DNA of 64,000 bases from Hermatobates lingyangjiaoensis (GCA_026182355.1 JAPFBL010000114.1:803501-867500), one strand, 5' to 3'. Shown: positions 34,338 through 45,966, counted from the stretch's first letter. The notes: generated from the sequence alone by a model not told the origin. Made by a program: numbers and translations.

Positions 34338-34342
34338 AAATA

Positions 34343-34450
34343 CAGACGCTCCCCAATTTACGAACGAGATACATTTGTTAACTGAATTTCTTCGTAAGTC
34401 GTTAAAAGACATTTTTTTGTAATGAAACGTATGTGTAGGACTTCTATAAT
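34343..34450 (+). mobile_element. possible pogo-like MITE end
   Basis: TACAGACGCTCCCCAATTTA followed by CGAACGAGATACATT, with a nearby TTCGTAAGTCG, resembles the TA-CAG termini of pogo/Tigger-type non-autonomous elements. The other end was not found. Confidence 0.35.
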
Positions 34451-34528
34451 TAGAATACTTGGGTTTGTACTGCATTTAAATAACACTAAATAGTAAAAAA
34501 ACAACATGCTTTATAGATGTGTAACGCT

Positions 34529-34551
34529 GAGAGAGAGAGAGAGAGAGAGAA
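34529..34551. repeat. (GA)n microsatellite
   Basis: Eleven GA units. Confidence 0.9.
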
Positions 34552-34849
34552 GGAGGTAAAACATAATACACTGAAAACAATAATTCTATACTATCAGTTG
34601 AGGAAATTGAACGAAAAAACCGATCCAAGGATGATTGGACGGTTTTCCTTTTCTGTTCATCATAAATGATGCGGTAGAAATGTATTACATCATTCATTTG
34701 GTTTGCAACCCAAACTCAACATTTGGGTCCTGTTACTTGAATATTGCAAAGGTCTTGTCGATATGAGAAAACCTTCGGCCAACAATTTAAACTTACGAAA
34801 TAGTCACTCAATACAAAATCTAACTTTCAGTGTTTTGGCACATTTTAGT

Positions 34850-34960
34850 CAGGATGAGAGTAGAAGGGAAGAAGAAGAGGTACACCTGAACGCACGTACC
34901 TCTTCTTCTTCCCTTCTACTCTCTTTCTGATGACGAATTTCAGTTCAAAATATTGATCCA
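34850..34960. repeat. inverted repeat of purine/pyrimidine arms with a family B-like core
   Basis: A purine-rich arm (GAGAGTAGAAGGGAAGAAGA plus AGAGGTAC) is matched by a pyrimidine-rich arm (GTACCTCTTCTTCTTCCCTT plus CTACTCTC), with a 12-nt spacer. Directly after it lies CTGATGA, C, a GAA/TTC hairpin and AAAA, so the GAAA box is mutated at its first base. Confidence 0.75.
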
Positions 34961-35490
34961 GTAAGTGTTCTTGATTCTTTTATGTGTTGTCTTTTTCATT
35001 TAACAGTAGGGGATATATTTCAGACATTCACGTAGTCCGAACACTGACCAATACTGACTAATGCTAATACTAATCTAACACACACTAAACCTTTATATGT
35101 GTGATAATTTAATTAATTTTTCTAAAACTTCTAGAATCTAGAACCTTTCAACCATTAACGGTCACAATGTTAATTCATTTTCTTAAACTCTGTTACTCAT
35201 CTAAGGGGTTTAGTTACATTTAATAATTCAATCATATGATTTGTACGTCAAATATGAATATATATCCTTGTGAATAATGTAGTTCGAAAACTGATCAAAA
35301 AAATAGTTCAAGTAAAGCTTAAACTAAGGTTAAATATTCGGTTGAAGGAGACTTCTTTTAGGTTTGAAGCAAAAAGCTAACAAAGAGGTTTTGCCGTTTT
35401 GGAAACAAAAAGTCAAGTTATTTGGAAGGTCTTAGGGAGGAGTGTTATTTATTGTAGTTTGTGATGGGGGTGAGGGTAGACTGGGCCCCC
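34961..35490. other. AT-rich non-coding stretch
   Basis: Nothing is supportable. Confidence 0.5.
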
Positions 35491-35492
35491 GG

Positions 35493-35496
<4 letters not shown>

Positions 35497-35541
<45 letters not shown>
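35497..35541. repeat. (CA)n microsatellite
   Basis: Uninterrupted AC dinucleotide run of about 45 nt. Confidence 0.95.
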
Positions 35542-35542
<1 letters not shown>

Positions 35543-36565
35543 AACACAATTAAATGATTAACTGTTCTAGATTTAATGCTTTTATTTATATCTCGCGTGG
35601 ACTGCTCTGTCTAAATCTGTGGACCCCAGCCAGTAACAATAGAATCGCTACGATTTATACTTCCATTCTCCTTTTTTCCCCTTCTGTTTATATATATATA
35701 TAATAAAAAAAGTATATTAAAAGGTCTACGTGAGGACTTTTCCATCTGTCTTCCAAACACATAAATTCATGGTGATGAAGAGAACTTTTCGCTTGCTTTC
35801 AAAGACATCTATGCTCAGGTTTCTTTTTTAACTCCGTTTATTTCCTAATTCCTGTTTATAGTTTAACCTATTTTTTTGAAAACCAAGACTTGTAGAAGTT
35901 ATATTTATATATATTTGACTGTTGTCAATAACCTAATCATGTTTATCCTATTTTACAAAATTTATTGTCTATAAATAATAAATTGAATAGTAGTTGTATT
36001 TATTTAATAATGCTTATCATCTCCTGATGATGTGAAGACTTATTCGTTATGAAATTCACAAGGTAATTGTTAAATAAAAAATACAAATGCCTTTCGATGT
36101 TGCTGTTTGAGTTGAAAGACTGACGAAGACATTGAGTTCTTTGACTGTGATGCTCCGCTCCTACGCGGCTTTCCTGTTCATAGCGAAGGTTGAGCAACAC
36201 TTCCTCATTCCTCGCATCCGCTTTATAAACGACATCTTTTTCGTGCAGCACTGTAGTTAACATGAGTTAGACATTTTTATTATATTCATTCAAAACTTTC
36301 CGCTCCTCCATTTCCTTTACGCAACAAGTGTCCGGTAAGTTTCTTTCTTCCTGGATGTCAGTGTCACGTTTTTCTCACCTTCCTTCAAATCACACTGACT
36401 AATGCTCACCAGTGTCTTCATATATATAGCTGTAGTGTGATGACAGCCATTGCTAGGTCTCTCTCAGTGTTTATATCTACTTTAAATACCATGAGATTTA
36501 TATTCACCAATTAAAACAGAAATGTTGTCATAGTAGTTTTAGTTATAGGAGGGATACTACTTTCT
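35542..36565. other. AT-rich non-coding stretch
   Basis: CTCCTGATGATGTGAAGAC near 36020 resembles the first box of a hammerhead-like end, but helix II and the GAAA box do not align. Nothing else is supportable. Confidence 0.4.
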
Positions 36566-36567
36566 TT

Positions 36568-36606
36568 ATGACAATTTTTTTGCTTTGTCCAAACAGGTAG
36601 GGCACG
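36568..36606 (+). promoter_or_regulatory. weaker recursive-splice-like site
   Basis: A T-rich tract runs into GTCCAAACAG|GTAGGG, with the junction at 36596/36597. The acceptor half is good. The donor half, GTAGGG, is moderate. It lies between the exons at 32003 and 39010. Confidence 0.3.
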
Positions 36607-36837
36607 GTTATTATGAGTTTTCCCTTAAATTTATTTTTTTTTTCCTTGTCTTCCTCCCTCCGTAATTTAGCAACACTGCTAGATTATTTGTGAGAAGGAG
36701 ATTTCAGTCTTGGCTAGCCTTTTGAGCAGCTGTCAATCGCTCCTATTTGACGACGTTTGCAAATTTTTGGTTGTGTTTTGGTCTGTATAATTTAATTTTA
36801 CTGGCATCGTTGAATTGGTTTCAATAATTGATTTATA
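36607..36837. other. intron-like stretch
   Basis: Nothing is supportable. Confidence 0.4.
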
Positions 36838-37013
36838 TATATATATATATCAGTTCAAAAATGAACAGAGAAAGAGACACACTTACATACTCAAATTTTC
36901 GGATGATCCGTCTTCAGGAGAAAAGAAAATGGGCGACCAAGCACGTCGGAAACACAACGGCAGGAAAACTATATATACAACTATATATATGCAAATTTAT
37001 ATATATACAAGAG

Positions 37014-37044
<31 letters not shown>

Positions 37045-37050
37045 GTTCAT
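36838..37050 (-). mobile_element. family D element between (TA)n tracts
   Basis: The minus-strand core lies at 36890-36920. The element is bordered by (TA)n at about 36838-36850 and 37010-37040. It shares CAGTTCAAAAATGAACAGAG and GACCAAGCACG segments with the copies near 24150 and 54570. Confidence 0.75.
36890..36920 (-). ncRNA. hammerhead-ribozyme-like motif (family D)
   Basis: Minus strand: CTC, CTGAAGA (36911-36917), one extra C, GGA-TCA-TCC hairpin, GAAA (36897-36900), AA/TT, T, GAG. Helices I, II and III are all complementary at 3, 3 and 2 pairs. Confidence 0.55.
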
Positions 37051-38630
37051 TTTGTTGTCCTCTTTCTTGATTTGTTAATGATACTTTGTGTTATAACTTT
37101 TGTCTTCAAAAAATCATCTTATTTTAATGTTTGTCATTGGCGATTCATGTGGTGTATTTTGGCTGCCGAATAGTATATTGCAGTGTTTTGACGTCCCTAC
37201 CACTGCCTCAGAACATATTAATCAATTCACGATTGTCATTAGTTTTAGGATTTTAGATAAAGGTATCTTAAGATAAGAGGAGTGTCTCCTTCCTTTGGGG
37301 TGGTTTGGCAGGAACTGCCTCCTTATCCTGACCTGAGTGTTCTCTTAGTTCGCTGTGTTCCATAGATTTAAGTCGCATGGATCAGTGAGTTTCTATTATT
37401 AAAGTAAGTGTAATTGTTGAAAAAGAATTTATAGAAATAAGTTACTGGTGAGATGGTGAGGAATTCAGCATGGACAGAGGAGGGAAAACATAAAGAACAG
37501 CACCAATAAATTCAAGTTTACTCAATCGCAATAAGGGGTGTGTCCTTGAGGGTTGTTTAGTGGAAAATTGAACAGAAATAGAAGCCAATAGCGATAGATG
37601 GGAGACAGATTAAATAACTTGGGAACACTCAGATCCAACGTTACAAATAGAGCAAACAATCAGTCACTTTCCTTCATTTCCCTCCCACCATTGATACGCC
37701 ATCATGCTAATTATGTCATCTCGTGACTTCACTAGTTTATATAAAGGAAAATCCAACATATTTTATAAATAGCCTGCCCTGTCAGACGAGATTGCATAGA
37801 TGAAACACGTCCTGTCTCTTTGTCGAGGATTTTGTTCTTTATAAGTAAGTTACCCCTTCAACCATCCCCTTATGAATGGTTGCCTAATGAATTTAATTTT
37901 ACATTAGATTTTAGTTCTGTGGTGTTAAAAACTAATACTTCCACTAAAGCACCTTCCCTTCTCTCTTTAATATATACTATTTCATTCATTACAATGATAT
38001 ATTTTTTATATTAATTTCTATAATTGAATCTGTGTACCCAAAGTCCTGTAACAAATCTCATACCAATGACTCACTCAGCGACACATATAATAAAATTGTA
38101 ACTGCACATGAAATCGCGCATTACTGCTGAACAGTGAGAAGCTATCACATTTATTCGACTGGCATTTTCTCTCTGTATTAATAATTAATTAATTTACAAT
38201 TAATAGTTTATGAAAGGTGTTTATTATTAGGTCATTAAGATTTGTTATCAACGAACTATTACATTTGCAGTGTTCAGTGAAGAGAGCTACCAGGGTCCTT
38301 AGATTATTCCTAACCTTTTCACACAATCCAAACAAGGATCTGTTTCAAACTTGTTCAATAACTCTTTGGACTGCCTGTGTCCAACTTTTCCTAAAACCTT
38401 TTTTATTTATACTATTTTATCACTTACTGTTATTTCGCTTTAATGTTTCTGGTCCTATTATCTTATCGTATCCACGAGACTCCGTTTTACATAGAGCAGC
38501 CCTTGTAATATCTATTCTTTGGCATGGATCGTTTAGTGTAGACTGTCTCTTTCTGTAGTTTAAGATTGTATCTATACATTTTAGCATTGGGATCCCTAGT
38601 AAAATTTCGGCCTGACGGCAGTTCTAATGG
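37051..38630. other. AT-rich non-coding stretch
   Basis: A 113-codon plus-strand frame at 38217-38558 reads hydrophobic, unrecognisable peptide, and I do not regard it as a gene. Otherwise nothing is supportable. Confidence 0.4.
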
Positions 38631-38635
38631 TTGCA

Positions 38636-38690
38636 TAATGGTTACACCTGAAGCTGTGGGCTTCGAAACGTTATTCAGAAAGACTTGAGT
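38636..38690 (+). mobile_element. decayed family C-like end
   Basis: CTGAAGC (38648-38654) and GAAA (38665-38668) surround a hairpin, with CGTTATTCAGAAAGACTTGAG following. The last base of the CTGAAGA box is changed. Confidence 0.45.
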
Positions 38691-39009
38691 GGATCTGTGA
38701 CTAAATCTTATTAGAGTGTAAAATTGATGTAACAACAAACCCCTGCATGAGATCGGTTACACGTTTTAAATGGCCACAAAAGATACTGCATTAAAAAATT
38801 GGCGTTTTCTTTTTCCTAGTAAAAACATCAATGTGCTGCTGTGGGAGATAAATTTTCCATGCATCAATAAATTTGTATGATCCCGCTTTTCCTACTTTCC
38901 AACATGGACCAGGAGATATTCATTCAATCAGTCTCTAACATTGGAGGGTTTATGCTTTAAATTGGATTATTTCCCTTTAAAGGTTGCTAACTGTTGCTTG
39001 TCCTCACAG

Positions 39010-39060
39010 AGCGTTCCACATACAACCGTCCCAGTCCTTGGAGCACCACCTCAACAGTAG
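39010..39060 (+). CDS. candidate terminal coding exon of the split gene
   Basis: A strong acceptor (TGTTGCTTGTCCTCACAG, ending 39009) has a CTAAC branch-like site at 38987-38991, about 18 nt upstream. In the phase left by the 32003 exon it reads Ser-Val-Pro-His-Thr-Thr-Val-Pro-Val-Leu-Gly-Ala-Pro-Pro-Gln-Gln and then TAG at 39058-39060. The composition (Pro, Thr, His, Gln) matches the tail of the preceding exon. No donor is needed if this is the last exon. The 3' UTR limit is unclear; an AATAAA lies near 39258. Splice signal and frame fit are seen; exon use is inferred. Confidence 0.5.
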   Translation, partial: SVPHTTVPVLGAPPQQ

Positions 39061-39255
39061 TATTAATGTCAAACACAAAATCGATCAAAATTCCAAGTAA
39101 AGTTTTTCCATTACTTCTGTGTAGTACTTTAAGTAAAGTGAAATATATTTGAACATTAGTGAATCATCTATCACAGTTGATATGAATGCAACGAAGCATA
39201 AAGGCTAACTTCCGTCTATACTTTCTATTACTATCTTTTCATTTATATAAATATA

Positions 39256-39515
39256 AAATAAAATTTTATCAGGACTCGGTCGGTTCTTCAGGTTCAAGAA
39301 TTGACTCGTGGTTATTCAAACTAGACAGTTGTTTCAGGAATTTGCAAACTGTTTTTTTTTTATAAAAAAATCTATAATGTAATACTTAAGTTTTTCTGTA
39401 AAAATGTTATACTTTTTTACGTCTATGAAAAACGTTTTAAATAAGAACCGAAACGTGGCAATGAGAGTTTAATTTGAACCTCAAAAACTGACGAGTCCTG
39501 ATAAACTTTTATTTC
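39256..39515. mobile_element. fold-back element, arms about 50 bp
   Basis: AAATAAAATTTTATCAGGAC plus TCG near 39256 and TTCAGGTTCAAG near 39286 are matched inversely by CTTGAACC-type sequence and CTGACGAGTCCTGATAAACT at 39488-39507. CCGAAACGTGG at about 39450 is a further terminal-type motif. The order of boxes does not give a simple hammerhead. Confidence 0.55.
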
Positions 39516-39520
39516 GCTTC

Positions 39521-40355
39521 TACTTCACGGTCGATACTTTTATCAATATATATAAATTTATTTAACATTCAGATAATAATTGAAAAATTACATAATAATT
39601 TAACAAAGTTTATGGAAACCCTGTATAATTATTGCTACTATTATAGAGTTTACTAGAAGCAAACAAGGAAGAATACCGTCACGTATTGTATTTACTATGA
39701 CGTCCTATTGGACTACTATGACGTTTACGTTTGTAGTATAAACAATATGATAGTGGATATTAAATATTACTTCAACATGAATTATTGCATAATCATGTCT
39801 TACATTTTAAACATGCATAAAATGATAATTATTACCGTAATATATTTTTTGACACCATTTCTCCAAAACTACTAATTCTAGGGAGTCTTAAACTGTTAGT
39901 TATTAAGGACTTCATAATGGCATTAACTGAATTCGTTTCACAATTGTTCAATAAGAGAAAATGTGAGTTTATCATCTAAGATTGCGTTACAGCGATGACT
40001 GCATTTAGGTTATGATTGATGGGATTGGATTAGCCTCATTCCCTTAAAATTAAGCAGCTAATAATTTGATTGTGAATGACTTTAATAATGCGTTTAATTA
40101 TAGTAAAGGTGAGTGTAGACCACTCGAGATTTTTTTGCCATACTTTAGTTATACTAAAGTAAATAATGATGAAATCATAATGACTTTGAGTAGCAAAAGT
40201 GCAATTATATCAGCGTATACCAGATATCTGCTCTAGAATTATCCAACTGACTATGTTACATTCTCGTGTAAAGTTACACCCTCATTTTTGCAACACGCGA
40301 TTACTGTTGAACACAAGTCCTTCCTAGCTCCCTGTTGCTATAAGACCCTCATAAG
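39521..40355. other. AT-rich non-coding stretch
   Basis: Nothing is supportable. Confidence 0.5.
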
Positions 40356-40359
40356 TGCA

Positions 40360-40450
40360 GATGTAAACTTGAAAAACACTATAAGTATTCGAAACGCATT
40401 GTTAGTTTTCAACTTAAAGTTGTTTTGTGTGGAGACTTCATTGTTTTTGT
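40360..40450 (+). mobile_element. decayed family C end
   Basis: TTGAAAAACACTATAAGTAT plus TCGAAACGCATTG is a mutated version of the family C core, followed by the family tail (TTGTGTGGAGACTTCATTG). Confidence 0.6.
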
Positions 40451-40689
40451 AACTCCCCATCATGAGTAAATACTACACTATAAAGAATTGCTCAAGTAAT
40501 GAACTAGTATATGTGCTGAAGACATTTGTGTCACCCGGACGTATTTCTTACATATTCATGATATATTCTTCAATTGTGTCGAACACTTTTTTTTACAATG
40601 TCATAGTATATCTCATTATTTCGTTTTACTCTGGATGTGCCGTAAAAAACTTATTGATTGTAAACTCATATTAATAAACTCATTTGTAA

Positions 40690-41045
40690 ACTCATATTTG
40701 TGGGTTCTCAATAATGTGACGCCGTCATATGTGTCACATTTTGGTTTCGAATGTTTGCTCATTTTATATCTTTGAAGTACGACAACACCCTCATTGGTTA
40801 CAAACCCTTGTAGTACGACACTGGGTTGGAGTACATACTCTTGTTACATCCTTCTATTGTGTGAAATACTGATTTTGGGTACTCAATCATGTGACGCCGT
40901 CATATGTGGCACATTTTGGTTTCGAATGTTTGCTCATTTTACATCTTTGAAGTACGACAACACCCTCATTGGTTACAAACCCTTGTAGTACGACACTCGG
41001 TTAGACTACATACTCCTGTTACATCCTTCAATTGTATTAACTACC
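40690..41045. repeat. 175-bp tandem duplication
   Basis: GTGACGCCGTCATATGTG occurs at 40716 and again at 40891. The intervening sequence repeats almost exactly, including GGTTTCGAATGTTTGCTCAT and AGTACGACAACACCCTCATT. High identity implies a recent duplication. Confidence 0.9.
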
Positions 41046-41251
41046 AGTTTTGAGTTCATTCTCATGTTATACCCTCAAAACGTGTCACACACTTGCATTG
41101 ATAGCAAATTCATGGCATTTCTGTTGATTATGCCATACTATCGTATATGTTTTAAATACTGTATATATTTTTCTAAAGTAGTACCCTCTCTTGGAGAGAG
41201 TTTATTGCAATATTTTCACATGCTTCATTTTTTATATTTCTTGTGTATAAT

Positions 41252-41257
<6 letters not shown>

Positions 41258-41286
<29 letters not shown>

Positions 41287-41460
41287 AACTTATCATAAAA
41301 AAACAAAAAAGAGACTGACACTTACTATTATCGATCAATTTGGCTGTCACGCCGTCCTCAGGAAAGGTAGGAAAAGGAACACAGAAGCGGAGACATGGAA
41401 GTGTCCACCGACCGACACAAAGTGACACACAGTCATATATATATATATATATATATATAA
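41258..41460 (-). mobile_element. family D-like element between (TA)n tracts
   Basis: Bounded by (TA)n at 41258-41282 and about 41436-41459. The minus strand has CTGAGGA, C, a GGC/GCC hairpin and AAAT in place of GAAA. Confidence 0.6.
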
Positions 41461-41602
41461 TAATAATCAAACCACAAAATGAAATGGAAAAAAAAGACTA
41501 AAATCTTTCAACCGTACCAAGCGATCTTAGTACGGTTGAAATATTTTAGTATTGATTGTTATTTCACGTGTTTATGTGAAATCTTTATATATATATATAT
41601 AA
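41460..41602. mobile_element. family A inverted pair, internally deleted, (TA)n tail
   Basis: The minus arm TCAAACCACAAAATGAAATG joins the plus arm at ACGGTTGAAATATTTTAG, without the CTGACGA box. It ends TTATGTGAAATC plus (TA)n. Confidence 0.75.
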
Positions 41603-41639
41603 AGTATTAATACAGTTTGGTAATAAGATGATAAGTAGT

Positions 41640-42020
41640 AAGTGCAGTGGATTATGGTAATGGTAAGTTGATTCAGACACCCTTAAGGCTCTCAGCTCTA
41701 AGAAATAGAAGAGAGTTATGTCGAGGGCACTCATCAATGTTGCATTCAGAAGTTAGAGAGTTGATGTGGGCAGCTAACAAAGGCAGCCGTTGGTTGCGCC
41801 TGCTATATTAGGCCCTCCCCCTGGTAAGTGGAAGCCAGGCTCACACGGACGTGCTGTTTCCAAGGAGACTCGACCCTCTGAGCGTCCGACCCCACTACCG
41901 CTCTGCCCTCCTCTGTTTGTGCACCATTTGGTGCATAGTCCTTCAAATGGCTCTACCACACCCAAGCCCGCAATAATGCACTATCAATTTACCCTCAAAC
42001 AAAAAAATATTATCCATTCC
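41640..42020. promoter_or_regulatory. GC-rich island with a donor-like site
   Basis: A block at about 41760-41960 has high GC and open frames on both strands. CCCCCTG|GTAAGTGG lies at about 41822. TGCACCATTTGGTGCA near 41921-41936 is a perfect 16-bp palindrome. Conserved element or exon cannot be separated here. Confidence 0.3.
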
Positions 42021-42439
42021 ACCTTTAAATAACCTAGTTCTTATTTCAAACTGAATGTCAGAAAACCTAGTTTTCTTTCCTTTTACTTGGTAAAATATAA
42101 TAACCTCTATCTTACCATGAGGTCTTTGATTGCTGTCCGGAGGTATTTCTTTGAAAGAAAACAAGCCGTATGGAATATGTCAAAATGATAATCAATATCC
42201 TGAGACCAAGTAAGTTGAGTCGAAAAGAATCATTGTTGACGTCAGAGTAGGATATCATCAGAAATGAAATATGGAGATATGGAGTTCTGATATCACAGAG
42301 ATGATAAAGGTTGGACTTTTTAATATTATGTCTATATTCAACAATACATTATAACAATATTTGGATAGTGTACAAATGAAAATAATTTATATTTGAAAAT
42401 ATCGTGGGGAAATATTTAATGATATATTAATTTATCTAA

Positions 42440-42960
42440 AGCTTTGCCTTTTGAATATGATATAGGTATGCTTGTGTTAAAACATGTTCTGTTTGAAAAT
42501 GTTTCGCGTTTGAAGAGATTATTTATAGGAATACATGGTTCGGATGTATATAGTTGGGAGGGTAGACTTGTTTCTAACTCCAACAACATGAATTGGTTTA
42601 ATTGTCGCAGAGCAATCTCAAAGAGGATCTGCTTGAAAGCATTCCAGATTTTCAGGATAATCTGACCATGGTTTGCACTTCAATCTGTAATGTTTCATAT
42701 TTCCGTGGAATATGGTTTTCAAACTTGTAGAATGGTGTAGAATAGTTAAGAAAGGTTCTGAGCAATCTCGGTTGGTGTTGGTGAGAAAGCATTTCTTCCC
42801 TCTTTTGAAGATCACAGATCATCACTCGGGACGTGATGTTAAATAAGTTACCGTATTTGGGGCAAAGGGTTGAACTAAAAGTGAGTTTGTCTTTAGTACT
42901 GAACATGACTGGTTCTTATCAAGATCATGAACCTGGCTGTTCCATATGAAAGATTGCTCC
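42440..42960 (-). pseudogene. possible degenerate retroelement ORF
   Basis: The minus strand carries overlapping frames (about 42906-42652 and 42815-42618). Their peptide pattern, including a Tyr-Ser-Thr-Pro segment, a basic Pro-Arg-Lys-Tyr segment and a later Glu-Asn-Leu-Glu-Cys, is loosely reminiscent of C-terminal parts of reverse-transcriptase ORFs. Frameshifts would be needed. This is low-confidence pattern recognition. Confidence 0.2.
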
Positions 42961-43240
42961 TCGTCCTATGAACAGTTTGTAAAACTGTCTAACGATGTCA
43001 GGTATTCAAAAAAAAAAAAAAATAAATAAACAAGGGAGTTAAAATTCAACATTACTGATTTAGAATTAACTCAATAATCTGGCTCGTCTACAATTAATAT
43101 AAAAAACAAATAACAAATAAACCAAACATTCTGCCTTAAAACAATAATGAAGGTGATTATTCACAAGTATGGTTGTTGGAAGAACCAGTACAGTGACTAG
43201 AAGGCTTGTGAACCCTCGATTTTATTTTTGCCTAACGGAG

Positions 43241-43315
43241 TTGCTTGTAATAAGTAAGGCTACAGTAATCACCCGTACCTTGCGGCGGGAGGGACGCTAC
43301 TGTAGATTCGACAAG
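43241..43315 (+). CDS. possible exon with strong donor
   Basis: A short GC-rich block ends GATTCGACAAG|GTATGTT. One frame is open across it and ends Thr-Leu-Arg-Arg-Glu-Gly-Arg-Tyr-Cys-Arg-Phe-Asp-Lys at the donor. Starting after CTAACGGAG at 43240 it is 75 nt and phase-compatible with the exon ending at 32278. The acceptor is only moderate. It could be an alternative downstream exon or a chance frame. Confidence 0.28.
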
Positions 43316-44508
43316 GTATGTTAAAATGTTTTTTTTTTTCAATTTCACATCTAGATTAAATCTTAAACTGAATGAAGTGTTAATCATAATTTTTTTATCG
43401 TGTACGCTGTCAAACTTGTTCCACCGGTTTCGAGCCGTGCTTTAATTTCCTTGATAAACAAAGTCCATCAGACTAGACATTGTAGAAGGTAGAAAAAGGA
43501 TTTAATCAGGTTTTTTTTTGTTTTTTATATAGAGCTTTCTACTAAGTTATTTAAAGAAGTGAACCATACAATATGACAGACAATTGTAACGGTTTAAGTT
43601 TAAGGGATTCGAGTCAACTGCTCAGTGAATGAGCTGACCAAGCAACCTTGCGTATTAGTTCCTACCTGCCCATTTATATATTCATATTTTACAATAACCT
43701 GAACCTCTGTGGTACTAACCACCTTCATTGCTTTCATTACGGTAGAACAATTTTGTATTCTAACGTATTTGTTCATTTCAGGCTGCAATACATTCTGAAA
43801 ACAATTTGGCATTAGTTAAAATAAACGTTTCCAGAGCGTCTATCTTTTACAGGTGACCCCTTGATAGAATTTTTGTTCTGGTGTGAATGCATCCATTCAA
43901 ACACTACTTACTACATTTTTCAAGATTGATAACTGCTCCTAGAATTCATAGAAAATAATATTCACTGTACAAAATATTCCAAACGTACTAAAAAAAAAAA
44001 AGTCAAGAAATACATTCCAAAATGACTGCCTCAATATAGTGACAATAAAAAATTCATGCACTACAATACAAGTTTCATGAAGGAATAAAAAAAAGTTTTT
44101 CTCTTATTAATAGAGCAGGTCTTTTGTTATAAACATCGTATTATTTGGTGTTTAACATGACGCGGACTAAAGTTATTCCCTGTTTTTGTAATATTTTCCC
44201 AACAATAATATTACATTTTATTTTTTTTCATATTATTTATTGATGTAATCACAGTAGATACCTTAAGAAAAATGTTGAATGAAAGTCACATGTTAAAAAT
44301 ATATCCACCTTTTTTAATATAATTATTTATGTGGCATACTCACAGAGTTCATTGATGCTCAATGTAATGCTCAATTCTAACAGTTATGCTTCGCAATGTG
44401 AATGTTGGAAGGGAAAATTTTCAAAAATATGGCTGTGACCGGACTCCAGCTATAAAAATGATGTTAGTGGTCAATTGTAAGGAAGTGCAATCAGTTATTA
44501 TGTGGTAT
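43316..44508. other. AT-rich non-coding stretch
   Basis: TCTATCTTTTACAG|GTGACC near 43852 resembles a splice junction pair with a weak donor. Nothing else is supportable. Confidence 0.45.
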
Positions 44509-44511
44509 TTA

Positions 44512-44714
44512 CTCATTATAGGGAAAATAAGTTAATGAAATAGTCTCCACATATAGAAATGTCATAAGGTTATTAACGCGTTTCGAACACTCAGTGTTCT
44601 TCTTCAGGCATTAACCGTGTCTGTGGTACGTGTTCGAAACGCCTTGTTTACATATTATTACACTTCTATGTGTGGAAACCATTCCATTAATTTGTTTACC
44701 CTATAATTAGTGGA
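44512..44714. mobile_element. family C element, inverted ends
   Basis: The outer ends TATAGGGAAAATAAGTTAAT and ATTAATTTGTTTACCCTATA are inverted relatives, followed by TCCACA/TGTGGA segments. The minus arm has a good hammerhead-like core (44581-44607). The plus arm keeps only GTTCGAAACGCC. Confidence 0.8.
44574..44608 (-). ncRNA. hammerhead-ribozyme-like motif (family C)
   Basis: Minus strand: CTGAAGA (44601-44607), one extra A, a perfect GAACAC/GTGTTC hairpin with TGA loop, GAAA (44581-44584), ACGCGT. Helix I is not well paired in this copy. Confidence 0.5.
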
Positions 44715-45275
44715 GACTAAATGAAACATTATTTTTTTCATTTTATATATATACAGTATGAGTTCTTCAGATTCTTCAGTACCAAAAATAAAAAAAAAAA
44801 AGTACTTAATTCCCTATTTAAATCAAGACAATGGAAACGGTTAGTTTTTGGGTTATTTAGTTACTAAATAATACACAAAAGTTTTTACTGAGCCAACATT
44901 ACTGGAATGTGTTAGGTTTAATATGAGGAAGAAGGGCGTTTAATAAATAAGGAACGGTTGACAAAGTGGTGCTGCGAATTCCAAGTGAAGTTTGCGGGTG
45001 TGTTCACAAATCCAGGATTGAAACGAGTTCGGCTGGAGAGCAGTGCAAACAGCCACCCTTGTGCAAATTTCTTCCTTGTGGAAATTTGATTAATCTTGCT
45101 CAGCGTCGATTGCACTTCATCTTGCCTTGTCATTACAAATCGAATCTTAAACGCGCACATCTCCCCAGTGCAATATGTTGTTAAATATATCTTTCTTTAC
45201 TGCTTTTATAAAGCAAATTCTAAAACTCAAAAATTATATAGCGATATATAAAAAGGACTAAAATTATAAAGTAGC

Positions 45276-45862
45276 AATTCAACCACAGTAGACTCAACGC
45301 ATACTGCACACGTTTCCATTCACTTCTCACACCACTCATACCAGACTGGCACAAACACTACACACTGACATACTGTCTGACATACACCATAACTCTGGTA
45401 ATTCAACCACAGTATACTCAACGCATACTGCACACGTTTCCATTCACTTCTCACACCACTCATACCAGACTGGCACAAACACTACACACTGAAATACTGT
45501 CTGACATACACCATAACACTGGTAATTCAACCACAGTAGACTCAACACATACTGCACACGTTTCCATTCACTTCTCACACCACTCATACCAGACTGGCAC
45601 AAACACTACACACTGACATACTGTCTGACATATACCATAACTCTGGTAATTCAACCACAGTAGACTCAACACATACTGCACACGTTTATATTCACTACTC
45701 ACACCACTCATACCAGACTGGCACAAACACTACACACTGACATACTGTCTGACATACACCATAACTCTGGTAATTCAACCACAGTATACTCAACGCATAC
45801 TGCACACGTTTCCATTCACTTCTCACACCACTCATACCAGACTGGCACACACACCACACACT
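45276..45862. repeat. tandem repeat, 124-bp unit, about 4.7 copies
   Basis: The TTCAACCACAGTA start recurs at 45278, 45402, 45526, 45650 and 45774, a constant 124-bp period with only a few substitutions per unit. The last unit is partial. Satellite-like; no coding frame. Confidence 0.97.
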
Positions 45863-45966
45863 GTAACTAAATAATCAAAAAACACTAACTGTTTCCGTTG
45901 AATTGATAAACTAACTTTATCCTGAGAAACTCATTGTATCTATTTTATATTAAATGATTAAATAAT

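Noticed and set aside
38217..38558. 113-codon plus-strand ORF
   Set aside because: Hydrophobic, A/T-driven codon content, no motif and no regulatory context.
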